DNA of 64,000 bases. It comes from Cryoendolithus antarcticus (taxonomy: Eukaryota; Ascomycota; Dothideomycetes; Cladosporiales; Cladosporiaceae). The stretch spans positions 186,001 to 250,000 of the forward strand of contig NAJO01000024.1 in NCBI GenBank assembly GCA_002077065.1. The letters run 5' to 3'. The translations under genes were made by a program, and so were the position numbers. Every line of letters starts with the position of its first letter. The stretch's first letter is position 1. The notes under the pieces are model-generated. The model was not told the origin of the DNA, ran no database searches, and saw nothing but the letters and a program-made list of their open reading frames with translations. This document shows positions 1-12,400 of the stretch, piece by piece.

Positions 1-2
1 CG

Positions 3-158
3 CCGCCACAGCAATCTCCCTCTACATACGGCTCAATGGGCGGCTCGATAAGCCAGCAAGTCTACAACCCAGCTCACACCCAGCCGTATAACGCGCAGCA
101 GTATCCGGTACGGCCTGTGTCCATTCCGCAAGGTGGCAACGGCAACTACCCTCAATAG
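3..158 (+). CDS. C-terminal end of an unrecognised Gln/Pro/Tyr-rich protein (5' part outside window)
   Basis: The window opens inside a coding exon. Reading from base 3 gives 51 codons and a TAG stop, with no internal stop. The peptide is low in complexity and rich in Gln, Pro, Tyr, Ser and Gly, ending in a Gly/Asn-rich tail, as in the disordered ends of many fungal adaptor, RNA-binding or transcription proteins. Nothing in it identifies a family, and no domain is visible. That it is coding rests on the open frame, the biased composition and the clean stop followed by non-coding sequence; it is partial at the left edge. Confidence 0.55.
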   Translation, partial: PPQQSPSTYGSMGGSISQQVYNPAHTQPYNAQQYPVRPVSIPQGGNGNYPQ

Positions 159-2318
159 GATGGGGATGTCAAAGTTGAGCCTCGGGAGGATTCCAAGCGA
201 CCTTCAGTTGCCGTTGAGACGCGCAGAGGACCGCTCCTCACACGTAGCCCGGGTGGATCGAGGATCGCGGACGTCTGAGGTGATTGTGTGGCCTGAGACA
301 CGATGAACTCTGATCTCGGCGGTTCTGACGAGTCTGGCTGCGAGCTGGGACGTCACACAAACATGGGAGATCGAGGACGGATGGAGGCTCGGAATCATCG
401 TTACAATGCCTTTGAGGCGCGCAAGCATGGCAGAAGTGGCAAGTATTGATATGGCGTTGGCAGCGCGTTGGAGGGAGTTTCACTTTGGGAGGAATAGCGC
501 TGTATTACTCTGTCTATCACGTGTACAGGAAGCGAGGTATGGTAGACATGTTGCCTTGTGGCATGGTCTGGCACGGGGAAAGCAATAGCGTTGGGGTGTT
601 GGGGGAACGCAGAGGCATCAGGTGTACAGTACCGATTCCATGCGTAGTTTTCTACGAGAATAATCATTGCTACATCTAAGCTCTAACTTGGTCCAATCGA
701 CGTGCCTCGGCAATGCGTAGCTCGTGCATGCTCCTTCCTTGTCACTTGCCCACGTTATTTGCGTTGCAGCATAATACCACCGCAGTACGGCCTTTGCCTC
801 AACACCGTGGCGCCTGCCTTTGAGGCAACGATGTCACGCAGCTGTCAAAGGCTAGGTCCTGGGGTTCGCATGAGCTGTACTGGGATGGTGATCTTCCATG
901 TGCTGTACAAGGAACCGGGCATGGGCTTGCATCTTACTAAAGTGGAGGCAAGCCGATTTTACCGTGGTATTGGGTCGCCGCCGTGAGGTTCCGCTTTCAA
1001 TGCTACGGCGATTGCGATAACATGTGTCATCATATTGAATCACCTACACCCTCAAGCAGAGGCCCGCGAACCCCTGTACAGCTGAGAAGTCGTGCAGACC
1101 TACCTTGCCTTCAATGCATTGAATCTACAGCGATCTCTAGTATGATGCATTGTGGGCCAGCGAAAGATGCCACGTGAGACTGCATTTCTGGGCCTGCGCC
1201 TCTCACAGACGTCGCAGTGCAATGCTCCACAGCTTACAGATGCCCTACCCACGTTTCTGACCTTTCGGAAACCAGTAGGCCGATGAAGTGACGTCCATTC
1301 TGTGTAGTGGTAGTGTGGCATCAACCTCTCGGCAAACAGCAGAAGCGTGTCCCAGCAGAGAGGAACCGCGATAACCCATCGCGCAAACTATCCTCTCGGG
1401 CCCTCGGTTCCATAGCGATCGGCAGTGCCAAGTGCACAATTCGGCGCAGGGCTCGGTTCTCTCGGAAGGCACGGAATGGTCCCCGTGATCGGCGGCGAAT
1501 CCAGCTTCTCCGTGTGGGTCCATCGACTTCACTTCGCGTTTCTATTGCGGATGGAGACTGCTTGGCCTGGGGGAATATGGCGGGTATTGCGAGATCGTCG
1601 GGTGGTATTTTCGACGTTGCACTTCCGCTGAGAACTGCTAGGAGGTGTCTTTATGGGCGCCACAGTGTTGCGTCTGCACGGGAGGTGGAGAGATGGTCGA
1701 AAGCGAGACATGATGGCACGCGTCCATTGCGGGAGTACAGCACGAGGGCAGCGCGATCGTGGCCGACTACGGCCCTGACGACGAGTCTGGATGGGAGACG
1801 AGACATGTAAGCCTGGTCCTCTTGCATGGTCAGAATGGCGACTGATCGTTCATGTGGTCAGCCGCGGTCCAGCGAGGCGAGCATGGTGCCGCCCATATTC
1901 GCAAGATGGTAAACCAGCCGAGCGAAGCGACCCAGTAGCCGAGAAGGTAAGAAATCCCAGGTTCTCTGATCACGTCAAGTTCTCTAGCGATAGCGATGTT
2001 GCGCCATCGCTAGGCCACTAGGATTGCGGGCACGACTTTCAACGCCTGAGCCATCCAGGCGATGCCGTGCTGTGGGCGTGCAGCTTGCAGTCAACGCTAT
2101 TGTAGACGGAGTGATTCTCACGACGCCATTTTGCGTCCCTGGGTGGGACCTGTAGCCGATCTGAGCACTACGCAATGGTCAATTTCCATCGCGGAAAACG
2201 GTACGACGCGTGTGTCTCTGCCGAGAACTGTTATACCAAGTATCAGAGGAGAAAACTGATAGATTGTTGACGGCCGACGAGACGTACTCCTGAATTTCCC
2301 ACTAACACGAACACACAG
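159..2318. other. Long stretch with no supported gene (about 2.1 kb)
   Basis: Frames here are short and broken on both strands, and none reads like a protein family. The longest open frame, on the plus strand around 1307-1810, is Arg/Ser-rich, begins at GTG and looks random. The right end must hold the missing first exon and promoter of the cardiolipin synthase gene, because that coding frame has no ATG before the conserved domain. An ACTAAC branch-like motif at 2301 and a CACAG acceptor ending at 2318 mark the likely end of its intron. Confidence 0.6.
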
Positions 2319-3239
2319 CCATCGTCGAAGCCAATCTTGTCACCGTCGACGCCCACAGCAACTTCAACACCAGCAGGCAAATCTGCAACAAAACCATTAA
2401 CAGCGGCCATCCCTTCCCTTCTCAAGAAGAGCCTACGCCCTCACGAAAACATCTACAACCTCCCCAACTTCCTAACGGTAACCCGCCTCTTCGCCGCACC
2501 TGCCACAGCCTACCTAATCCTGCATTCCCAACACACAGCCGCTCTAGCAGTCTTCACATACGCCGGTATCACAGATCTTGTAGACGGCTACTTAGCGCGA
2601 AGATGGAAGCTCCAAACCGTGGCGGGCTCCGTGATGGATCCCATGGCCGACAAGGCGCTGATGATCGTCGTGACAGTCACACTAGCGATCAAGGGCGCAC
2701 TGCCACTTTATCTCGCGACGCTGATTCTCGGAAGAGACGGATGTCTGGCGCTGGCGGCGATCTACTACCGTTATGCTTCTTTGCCTAAACCGAAGACGTT
2801 CACGAGGTATTGGGATTTCTCGCTGCCGAGTGCGGAGGTGCATCCAACGACTGTGTCCAAGTACAACACATTTCTCCAGCTGGTTTTGATCGGCTCGACC
2901 TTGGCGCTTCCAGTTCTCACGGCGCAAAGCCATCACCTGGGCATCATGCATGACCTCGGGCTGGGTGGGCTCAATGTGCATCAGGGTATGATGTACTTTC
3001 AGTGGCTAGTAGCGGGCACGACAGCGTGGAGTGGGCTGAGCTACGCATTCCTCAAGAAGGCCGTGACGATCCTGGGAGACGATGAGGCGTTGAAAGCGAA
3101 GCAGGGCGCAAGGGGAAGGACGATCATCGGGGTGGTGTTCGGGAGCGTCGTGCTCGCTTCAATCTACTTGGCGGGCACTGTGGACGAGCAGAAACAAGAC
3201 GTGAAAGCTGTTGCGCATGATTCGGAGAGCAGGCCATGA
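2319..3239 (+). CDS. crd1: Cardiolipin synthase (CDP-alcohol phosphatidyltransferase), 5' exon not resolved
   Basis: The enzyme joins CDP-diacylglycerol and phosphatidylglycerol to make cardiolipin in the inner mitochondrial membrane. The CDP-alcohol phosphotransferase signature D-x2-DG-x2-AR-x8-G-x3-D-x3-D is complete at about 2573-2651 (reading DLVDGYLARR, then GSVMDPMADK). It is preceded by the family motif PNFLTVTRL and followed by several hydrophobic segments. A Ser/Pro/Thr/Lys-rich stretch leads in, as expected after a mitochondrial presequence. No in-frame ATG lies between the upstream stop at 2268 and the domain, so translation must begin in an upstream exon. The acceptor at 2318 (branch-like ACTAAC, then CACAG) is the best candidate and enters in phase 0. 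The stop is TGA at 3237-3239. Family identity is firm; the first exon is unknown. Confidence 0.85.
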   Translation, partial: PSSKPILSPSTPTATSTPAGKSATKPLTAAIPSLLKKSLRPHENIYNLPNFLTVTRLFAAPATAYLILHSQHTAALAVFTYAGITDLVDGYLARRWKLQTVAGSVMDPMADKALMIVVTVTLAIKGALPLYLATLILGRDGCLALAAIYYRYASLPKPKTFTRYWDFSLPSAEVHPTTVSKYNTFLQLVLIGSTLALPVLTAQSHHLGIMHDLGLGGLNVHQGMMYFQWLVAGTTAWSGLSYAFLKKAVTILGDDEALKAKQGARGRTIIGVVFGSVVLASIYLAGTVDEQKQDVKAVAHDSESRP

Positions 3240-3402
3240 TCGGAAAGTAGTGTCTTCAATTACAGGGTAGAGTTCACGGGGACTGTAACATATGTAGCAT
3301 AGCGCCGGACGGACATGGCTGTACAAAAGGGCAGACATGGAAATGAAACAGCCAGACAAGTAAGCGTACAGTGCATTCTGTTCGTAAGCTACGTGTGATG
3401 GT

Positions 3403-5225
3403 CTACCACGTCCCACCCAGCTTTCTGCACTTCCACGCTGCCCACATAGCACACACCGCGCCAATGAACAAGCACACGCCGATCCCACTCACGCCCTCAG
3501 CGGAATGGTGTTCTTCAGGCGGCGCATGCTGAGCTAATTCCGGGCTCTTCCCCGGCTCTAGTATGCTGAAGACTATTGTACTTATGCCTGTGCCCACGAA
3601 CTGCGGGAGCGTGGTGTACAGATTCAGGATCCCAAGGTACACGCCTGCCAACTCGCCAGTAGAGGTGTGCACATCTGCGTCGGCTTCAGAGTCGTGCCGG
3701 AGGTGCAACGTCCGTGGAGGTGAGGGATCGGAAGTCATCTCCATCTCGTCTGTAGTCGACAGTTGGCGATAAGAGGAAGTGGTATTACCTTGAGATTGCG
3801 GTAGAGACGTCGAGAGGCGGTTGATCTCGGTCCCCATCAATGCGAACGAAGCCCAGCCACCTATCGACCAGGGTAAGCCGCAAATGGCTACTAGGATCGT
3901 GGCGAAGTGCACACTGTGCACCACCGGTGCGAAGATCATCGTGATCGCGAAGAGAACGTTTGCGATCATCCAGGCAGCTGGCAGAGTTGGCTTCCACGAC
4001 GAGGGCAAGCGCACGCCCTTCAGTATTGGCTCGAGACTCTGTGGTGGTCTCGGCGTGTAGGGTGGTCCATCGTCGGAAGTTCGAGCGATGTATGGCAAAA
4101 GGATCGAGAATGCAAAGCTGACGAAAGCGAAGACGATGAGTGCTCTGCTGCCAACTCTGCCCACGTCGCTGAGTGCGTCGCTGCTGCTGACAGGCGAAGC
4201 TTGCTCGGGTGCATCATAGCGCATGTAGATTTCGCCGACCCAGGTGCTGCTGTAGAACAGAAACGGGAACCAACCGATCCAGGACCAAAACTGCACCCAG
4301 CAGATTGCTTGTATGGGTGGTGGTAGGTTCATGGTAGTCTTGTAGAGATCTTTGACGATCGTAGTTGCGGACTTGCTGCTGCCATCCTTCTCTGTACTGT
4401 GCAAACTGTCAGCTCAGGCCGTGAGGACGCCATTCGATCCTCGCACTCACCCACTAGACACCAGTACACGTTCTGACACTGCCCAGCACGTCACGCCTTG
4501 CGCGACTGCAATAGCCAGTGCCGCGATCGCGCAGACCTTCTTGAATTGCGTATCGCCCAGAAAAGTCGGGCCCAGTAGAGCCACAAGATCGAGTGAGCCG
4601 ACGGCATAAACCATCAGGTGTCCGAGTCCAGTCAACCTGCTAGCTTCAGACATTCAGATTCACCAACCGTCCACAACTGCCCCATATACTCGAGGGACCT
4701 CGGGGGGGAGATGTACATACCCCAAGCCGAACCCAACTGCTGCTTCTCCACAGGCAGCGTATCCACGATCAAGCTCCGACAAGTACTCTGCACGATATTG
4801 ATGACGAAGTCCAGCACGAAGATATCCACCACAGCGACCACAATCGTCGCTCCTCTGCCTCCCCCAAACGCCCCGACTAACCCCTCACACCACCCCAGCA
4901 CCCCTAGCAGAATCACTACCCCCACCGTCCCTCCAACCATGAACGGCCGCCGTCTTCCCCACCGCCCGGTCCAGCGATCGCTGATCATCCCGATCACCGG
5001 CTGCATAATGAGGCCGCTGAGGGGCCCCGCGACCCAGACGAGGGAGAGGGAGGATTTCGACAGGCCGAGGGAGAGTAGGAAGGGCGTGCAGTAGGTCATT
5101 TCGGTGCCCCAGCAGAACTGGAGGCCGATTAAAGAGGCTGTGAGGAGGAAGAGCTGGAGAGGTTCGGAGGCCCCGCGGATGCGGGGGTGGCCGGTCCATG
5201 TTGCTGAGGTGGAGGGGGGTGGCAT
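3403..5225 (-). CDS. Sucrose/alpha-glucoside proton symporter (GPH-type sugar carrier, MFS fold)
   Basis: This is a 563-residue membrane carrier in three exons: 5225-4721, 4643-4451 and 4396-3403 (introns of 77 and 54 bases, both phase-consistent). Hydrophobic helices run throughout. The loop after helix 2/3 carries DRWTGRWGRRRPF, the RxGRRRP signature of sucrose carriers (plant SUT, fission yeast Sut1), and the splice at 4721/4643 restores the conserved SAW-x-SRLTGLGH stretch. By homology it brings sucrose or maltose into the cell with protons at the plasma membrane; the exact substrate cannot be read from sequence. The central cytoplasmic loop between helices 6 and 7 is long and rich in Ser, Thr and acidic residues. 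The chosen ATG precedes a short Pro/Ser/Thr stretch, and a frame opening further upstream has no support. Its 3' end faces the crd1 gene. Confidence 0.85.
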
Positions 5226-5709
5226 CGTGGGTGTGGGTGTGGAGTGGTGGAATGTGGTGGTGGTGTAGTTTAGTGTCGCATTACGCGCGTCGCTCAGCTC
5301 GAAGTCGGCATGGGATCGGATATGCGCTTTCGAGTCTCTCAGAACGAACAATCGGCAACGTATGCGCAAAGCACAATGACACAGTATTAGCAAGTAAGGG
5401 ATAAGGGAATGTCGAGGTGAGACGCGCAGATTGACTTCACAGTGACACGAGAGCACGTGCCAAGGGGATGTTGGATTGACATCTGACGGACTCTCTCGGA
5501 TCAATCTTACATACAGCCACTGATCTATGCTGACATGTTCTGCAAATCACCAACCAATCAAGCAGCGCTCAAGCATTCGAGCAAGGTCCCATCCCAGTGC
5601 ACTGTGTCCTCCGCCATACCTCATCGGCCGGAACCGCTGCAAAACCATGCAGTAAAGCCATACAGCCAAAGCAAATCATTCATATCTCATACACTCCGAC
5701 TGACGTCGC
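5226..5709. other. Promoter side of the sugar carrier and 3' flank of rad16
   Basis: This 484-base spacer has no coding signal. Because both neighbours are on the minus strand, it holds the rad16 3' untranslated region and the promoter of the sugar carrier. A CCAATCA box lies at 5554-5560 on the plus strand, a possible binding site for the fungal CCAAT-binding complex. This is a motif match only. Confidence 0.4.
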
Positions 5710-8700
5710 TCAAGTACCACGAAAGAGGAACTGCATATCCTCGGGCCTGTGATAAGAATGTTAGCTGTGCACTTGAGTGACTCGTCAAGGTAAGGTCGGA
5801 CGTACGTGAGCTTCTCCATCGACGTCTTGTCGTTGTTGATGGTGCCGTTGATCATGTTCGCCTTCTTCTCCTGCAGCATCACCATACGCGACTCGACGGA
5901 GTCCTCGATGCAGAGACGCGTGATCACGCAAGGACGCTTCTGGCCGATGCGGTGGCAGCGATCGGCGGACTGCCACTCCGCAGCTGGATTCCACCATCTG
6001 GATGACTGTCAGTAAGGCAGCTGGTATGGTCTCGCGAGCGTCGGTGACTCACGGATCAACGATGAACACCCTCGACGCCTCCGTCAAGTTCAACGCCACA
6101 CCGCCAGCCTTCAACGACACCAAGAAAACCTCCACATTAGTATTATTCATGAAATACTCAATACTCCTCTGCCGCTGAATAGGCGTCATAGAGCCATCAA
6201 GCATGACAGTGTTGAACCCAGCCCTCCTCAACCGCCACTCCACAAGCTGCAGCATACTCGTAAACTGCGAGAACACAATGCTCTTCAGCGTCTGCTTCTT
6301 TGACCTAAGCTTGTACAGCTCGTAGATCAGCATCTCGATCTTCGTCGAACTCGTCCAATCCTCCATCTTGATACGATTGATGATCGACGACTTCTTGACG
6401 CTCTCCTCGTCCTGCTCCATTTCGGGCTGGTCGAGGTCGATGGCGAGAGGGATGTGGCAGCGAGGGCAGTCTGGGTCGCCGCCAGCGGACTCGGTGGAGG
6501 TGATGTAGCTTTTCACGCAGGAGCGGCAGAAGTCGTGCTTGCATTGTGAGCGGATGGCTTCTTCGGCGACTTCGTCGCAGATGTTGCAGACGTGGACATT
6601 CTGGCCGCCTTCGGCGGACTTGCGGAGGAGCAAGTCGGGATGGTTGGCGACTTGGCGCATCTGCATGATGAGACCGAAGATGTTGGCGTAGTTGTTGAGA
6701 ACCACATTGCGGGAGACGTAGGTGTCGAACTGGCGGGCGGTATTACTCATGATGGAAGAGGAAAAGTCGCGCTCGATGAGACCGAAGAAGTCGCTGCGCA
6801 CGATCACCTCTTTGGGAGGAAGCTCCATGGAGCTCACATAGTCTTTCTTCACGCGGCGAAGCATGATGCGAGCGGTGATCATGTGCAGCTTGTCCATGGC
6901 GTCTGAGCGGACTTCAGGATCCTCAGACTGTGTGAGCGGGTTGAGTAGCTCCTGGTTGAAGACGGAAACATGCTCCATGCCGGAGTGCTTGCACTGCGAG
7001 CAGCGATGGTCATCGTCAAGCTTCCAGTGGAGCATGCTGCAAGGACAGCTCTTGCAGAAGTAGTCGGCGAACGGGCGCACTTCGAGGAAGCGCAGAAGTG
7101 AGAAGAACTCGCCGATGCGGTTCTGCACTGGCGTGCCAGACAAGCACCACTTGTACGTGCCGGTCAACATGAAGCATGCCTTCGCCACACCAGTCGTGCG
7201 TGACTTGATGCTGTGTGCTTCATCCAGGATGAGGCGATGGAAGTGGATTGCATGGATTGGTGAGTCCTCTTTGATGATGTCTTCTCCACGGGCCCAGCCC
7301 TTCGTCTCCTTGCGGTGAAGTGACTCCAGACTGTTGTACGAGATCATGATGACATCGAACTTCTTCAGCTCCTTGACACTCATGCCCTTGACCTTGGCGT
7401 TCTGACCGTGGTAGACGAGCACCTTGAGTTTGCCGTCGGTGTACTCGGCAATCTCAGTAGACCACTGCATGAGAGCGACAGGCGGCACAACGACGAGCGT
7501 AGGCTGCTTCTGCGGATAGTCGGACATGATGAGCGAGACAGCTTGGATCGTCTTGCCCATGCCCATCTCGTCACCAAGCAAGCCACCCTTGTAGCCAGTC
7601 TGCTCCTGACGAGTCATCCAGCTCAGACCCTCCAATTGAAAGGTCTTAAGCTTGCGATTGATGGACTCTGGCTGCTCGGCCTGAATCGGCTCAAGAACAG
7701 GGATCTTCTTGAGATCTTTCCACATAGTCTTGATAGTCGGATGCGACTTCTCCAGCTTCTTCCTCTCGCGGTCCTTACGGCTCATCATCATGTTCGTGAC
7801 CTGCTCATCAATGTCCGCCGCGATGCGCGCAGCATCGGCAGCCGAGTGATTCCCGAAGCGACGACCGCGTCCAGATCCAGACTTCTTAGGCCGCGAAGAG
7901 GACGGTGTGGGGCGACCGAGAGCAAGCGGTACGTCAGACTCAGTGTCACTAACACCAGTCGACACCGCTGTCAACTCATCCTCCTCGACGAAGTCGTCCG
8001 CACTGTCGAGCTCACTAAGCTGCTCCAGATCTGACCCATCGCTGTCCTCAATCTTGATTGACTGCCTCTTGCCGAGCGACTTCAGCGCACTACTCCTAGC
8101 CGAGCGCGCTGGTAGCTTCGTCTTGACCGTCTGCATCACAGCCGTCATCTTCTGTTTGCCCTTTCCAGCTGGCACAATGCGCTGCGAGAAGCTCTTTGGC
8201 TTAGGATTGAAGTCCATGGATGACATGGAGTTGGGCTCACTGAGCCCGCTCTCGTCCTCCTCCGAGTCTTCAATCTTGAAAGCCATGCCTTTCTGCTTCT
8301 TGTGCGATGGCTCGACGATGCCATACTCCTCCTTCTGCAACCTGATCGCGAGAGCCATGTCATCGTCGGAGTCCTCCAGCTTGAGAGGCTCGTTGCCCAG
8401 CATACTGCGCTTGCGCTTCGTGCCTGATGGTCCGGCAATCGACGTCCCTGGAGTCGTACCAGGCGTGTCCATATCCACGTCTATCGAGTTCGCACGAGTG
8501 CTGCTAGCGATCGATGCGATGGTAGTGTCTGTTGGACTAGTCGAGCCGGAGACCTTGCCCGTAGGCTTGCGAATGGAAGGCAAGCGACTCATGATTGGTA
8601 TCTCGACCGATTTCAGTGTTCGCTTGAGCACGATTTCGTCGTCGCCTTCGCTTTCGCTGTCCGGTGCGATGGTCTGTCGTGCGCTCAGTCGTGATCGTCT

Positions 8701-8873
8701 TGCGCCTGGGACTGGTGTGCTGGCAGAAGGTGAATCAACTGGAAGCACGAGGCGTTAGCAACAAGGCCCTTCACTTATCACAACCCCAGGCTGCAAAGAC
8801 ACGGCCTCAAAGGCATCGCAAGTGAAGTCATACCCTTGCGGCTCTGCCCAATTGATCCCTTTAACTTTGCCAT
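5710..8873 (-). CDS. rad16: Rad16-type SNF2 helicase/RING protein of global-genome nucleotide excision repair
   Basis: The model has four exons: 8873-8834, 8738-6053, 5997-5806 and 5746-5710, giving 984 residues (yeast Rad16 has 790). A disordered acidic/Ser-rich N-terminus of about 360 residues leads to the SNF2 ATPase: GDEMGMGKT (about 401) and DEAH box LDEAHSIKS (about 516). A C3HC4 RING lies between the helicase halves (about 728-777, CNIC to CPRC). The second helicase lobe follows, with WWNPAAEWQ restored exactly by the 6053/5997 splice. The end [10 protein letters not shown] is the family's usual C-terminus. Known role: with Rad7 it scans non-transcribed DNA for UV damage and remodels chromatin; the RING belongs to a ubiquitin ligase. 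Exon 1 was chosen because it gives an ATG, a GTATGA donor, a GCTAAC branch site, a phase-1 match and a basic N-terminus. It is the least certain part. Confidence 0.9.
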
Positions 8874-9455
8874 CTTTCTTCTGTGAGACCACGAGGATCT
8901 GCCACTTGCAACAATGTGGAACGGTCTTCACCCTCAAAGGACTCAGACGGTGTAAGATGGGCGACAGCAGTATAAGGAAAATGATAGATCACATACCACA
9001 ATCCTCCCCCAGACTCTCGAAGTCGTGGTGGCGAATCGGCTGCAGGGGTCTCGCGCTTCGTCCGATCCTAGCGCGATCCGACGCGTTGAGTGCTTGCAGA
9101 CGGCACGCGTCGATGGTGATGAAACCGCCCGTAAGGTCGATAACGAGGTCAGTATGGGTGGGATATGACAGGGGAACAGAAGGTGATGAGTCGACGAAGT
9201 ACGATTCGAAGATGCAAATTTGAGACTACTCGAGGCATCTCCAGGCAACGATCGCGTCAAGACCGCGCCGGCACGACGCGCTTCGAGAGGGCTTTCACTA
9301 ATTGATCTGTCAACACACTGGCCGCAGACTGGACCTTACACTAGGATACGGGTATCGTATCGTACATGTATCTGATGCGTATGTCAAGCCTGCCCCGCGC
9401 TATGCTCTATTGTACAATGCCATCCGATGCAATCCCTTGACCTAGTGCCGAATTG
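8874..9455. other. rad16 promoter region and pet127 3' flank
   Basis: This is a spacer of 582 bases between two minus-strand genes. Several minus-strand frames here are free of stops (9229-8997 and 8937-8755) and read plausibly, but none has an ATG or a phase-consistent splice into a gene. The second also overlaps rad16 exon 1 in another frame. I treat the region as non-coding leader and promoter sequence. Confidence 0.4.
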
Positions 9456-12400
9456 CTATGCCTTCGTCTCCCCGTATAGCCACGCCATATAGCTCTCCGT
9501 ATCCTTCACCCCATCCGGTCCCTCACCATCCACCACCTCTCCGTCCACTCCGAGCACCACCTTCTCTCTCCCAGCCTCCAATCCATCAATCTTCGTCCGC
9601 CACTCTCTCCCTTCTCTAGCCATATCCCTCAAGCGCTGGAAGTAAGCATTCACAACCTTCTCCTCTCCCTCCTCTTCGTCTTTCTTCTCGAAAGCGACCC
9701 GTCTCCGATCTTTGCAAGCCGCATAGCTGGCCCAAGCTTGCGTCGGGTCGCTCATGGGCTTGATGAGATACTCGACGCTCCACTCGTCTGTTGTGGAGAG
9801 GTGTTTGGGCCGTGGGACCTGGGCACCGTTGACTTTCTGGACGGTGATAAGAGTTGCGGCAAAGAGGGGAGAAGAGGATAGGTCAGTTGGGATCTCGGGC
9901 GCGGTGGTCTTGGCGTCGGTGTCAGTCGAGGCTGGGTGCGGGGTGTCCGGTTTCGGCTCTTTGACGAAACCCATCATTTCCTGCTCGAACTTGGCAAGCT
10001 TCTCCTTCGTCTTGTCCTGGATCTTCTCGATGTCCTCGTCATCCATGGGCTCGGCAAAGACATACAGAGCAGTCAAATCCCGGTCCTTGTCAGGCTTCGT
10101 CTCGAAATGCACCCTTAGGCTCCGCTCAGGGAACTTAGCGGTAGCCATCTCGAGCACCTTGTTCAACATGTCCAGACTGAGTTTGAACTCCTGATCTCCG
10201 AGACATGGCTGAATCTGTCCATGTATAGCCCGATCAATTTCCTTCATGGACAAGTACTGGAAGCCAAAGATCCGTTGCACATTGTGATAAGCCAGGAATA
10301 TGCCGTCCATGCGGCCCATGCGCGCTTGGAGCATGTACTTGAGCATCGTCGAGCGTAGCATATCGCTGTACTCGCGCTCGTAGCTCCGGTATTCTCCTTG
10401 CAGTGATGTGAGCTCGTAACCGAGCATAGGCTTGTAATCACCAGCATCCATGCGAATAGGCAGGACAGCACGGGTCTTAAGGTCAAACATGCCTGTTCCT
10501 GGCAGACGCGGATCGTAGGCGTCTAGTTGGGAACGCATGAGGAAGTCACCCATGGTCGTATACTGGAATGCTTCCGGTGCGTCGCGCTCCTCTGCTGGTA
10601 TCTCACGAGGGTCACTCTTGCGGTAGCGTTCGTAATCCGAGCGCGAAAGGGTGAGTAGCTTCTCCATCGACTTCCCGAGCATCATCAGAACGTTGCCGCT
10701 GTCGAATTCCTTGTCGGCGTCGATAGCGTAAGTGCCATCCTTCCACTTCAGAAAGATGGCTGTGGGTGCTCGGTTGATGTTCGTAAAAGTCTTTGGTGGG
10801 GCAGGAAAGTTGACGGAGAGCATGTCTAGGTTGAGATCGCGCCAGTTGGACAAGAGGTAGTGAAAGTGACCAAGCGTGCTCGTCATGCTCGAGGTCGATC
10901 CAATGTACTTCTTGCCATGTGCTAACGCGAGATCAGACAACGCATTGTCTTTCGATGATGTCTTGTACTCTTTCAATGCATTGAAATCGAATTCGTCCAC
11001 TGGCATGATGTTCTGGAGATACGGATCGAAGTTGTACACACGAGAATGCGGGTCCTGCAATTGATAGACGCCGGGATTGAACAAGACTCGCTCCAGTCCG
11101 AAGGACAGCTTTGGCACAGGTGGCTGTTCGATGTCCAGCGCAGTCACCTCTAGGCCATTAGCGTCGACGGTGCCGTGGTCGCAGCCTTCGAGCTCAGAAA
11201 GATCTGGATCGGTGTCTTCAGGCACAGGCCAGGAAGATCCTGAATCGCCCGAGTCGCCGCTGGACGACTGCTGTCCTTCAAGGGCTTTGGGGAAATCCGC
11301 GCCGCGCATGGCGTCTGCCAATGTTTTTCCGCCTTCCGTGCCTGTGTGCCACTGTCAGCGATCTGTGCTGCATAGCTAGGTGACATTCTTGTGAGTGGCA
11401 TAGGGTATAGTTTCAGGAAAAAATTAGAGTGTTGTTGCTTTTCCGATCGTCAGAGCCCGTGAGCTCAGCGTTAAAAGTATTTCTCATCAGTACATTGAAA
11501 GCACGAAGTAGACATGACTTACTTGAGTCTTGAAGGAGGGCACCAGGCTGTGCATCGTCCTGCTTCTCTATTGCGACGTCCGACACAGTCTCCAGTCCTG
11601 TTGAGGCTGTCGCACTGGGAGCCCCAGCGTCCTCGGCAGGCTCACTACCTGTCAAGCACCCGCTATGCACAGTTTGTCCTTTGCGCGCGGCTTGTCGTTG
11701 TCTCGCAGCATCCAATCGCTTCTCACCGAGTAGTTTCCTCATATTTGGCTTCGTCAGGATCACGCGGAGCCCCCTGTGCTTATTGCTTGTAGCTCCGTCA
11801 ACGACGGGATTCGCAGCGTCCACACCGTCGAGATTGCTTGACTCGATCTGTCCGTTCGGCAGGCCGTCAGAGGCAGTGCCGCTTCGAGAAGCCTCGACCC
11901 ATTTGGACGAGCTATTCACACGGCGCACGCGGCTGTTGTCCGTCCCAATGTCACAGACATCGACGACAGCTTCAGCGTCGCCAGTATTGGAATGCAGTGC
12001 AGCAAGACGGTTGCTTCCACCTTCAGATAGCTCCGCGTCGCCGTTAGCTGGGTTCTGCGGTGAAGAGTTCGATTTGCGCAACGACTTAGAGGTCTCGATA
12101 TCGATGTGTGATGCTTTAACAGCGGCCTCGTCGTCTCTAGTGCTGATTATTGACTTGCTCGGGCTTGACATCTGCGAAGAATTGTCCCGGGTGCTCTTCT
12201 CCTTAGCGCTGCCCAAGAACTTCGCCTTGAGACTACTAAAGAAGCCGCCGGACTGCCCCGTCGATGGTGCAGGTGTGTCTGACGGGACATTGCTGCTGCC
12301 TGCGATGGAAGAGCCCGAAGTAGAGTCGACTGCATCAGCGATTGCCCCAACAGCAGAGCTGGAGGTCGAGCTGACTGCTTGAAATACGGAACCCCCGCCC

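Noticed and set aside
1307..1810. 167-codon open frame in the left gene-poor region
   Set aside because: Starts at GTG, is Arg/Ser-rich without family resemblance, and crosses sequence that looks non-coding; most likely chance.
7907..8758. 283-codon open frame opposite rad16
   Set aside because: It is the complementary shadow of the Ser/acidic N-terminus of Rad16, whose codons avoid antisense stops.
8755..9229. Minus-strand stop-free frames upstream of rad16 (about 60-75 codons) and a plus-strand frame at 8822-9223
   Set aside because: No ATG in the minus frames, no phase-consistent splice, and the right part overlaps rad16 exon 1 in another frame. The plus frame has no family resemblance.
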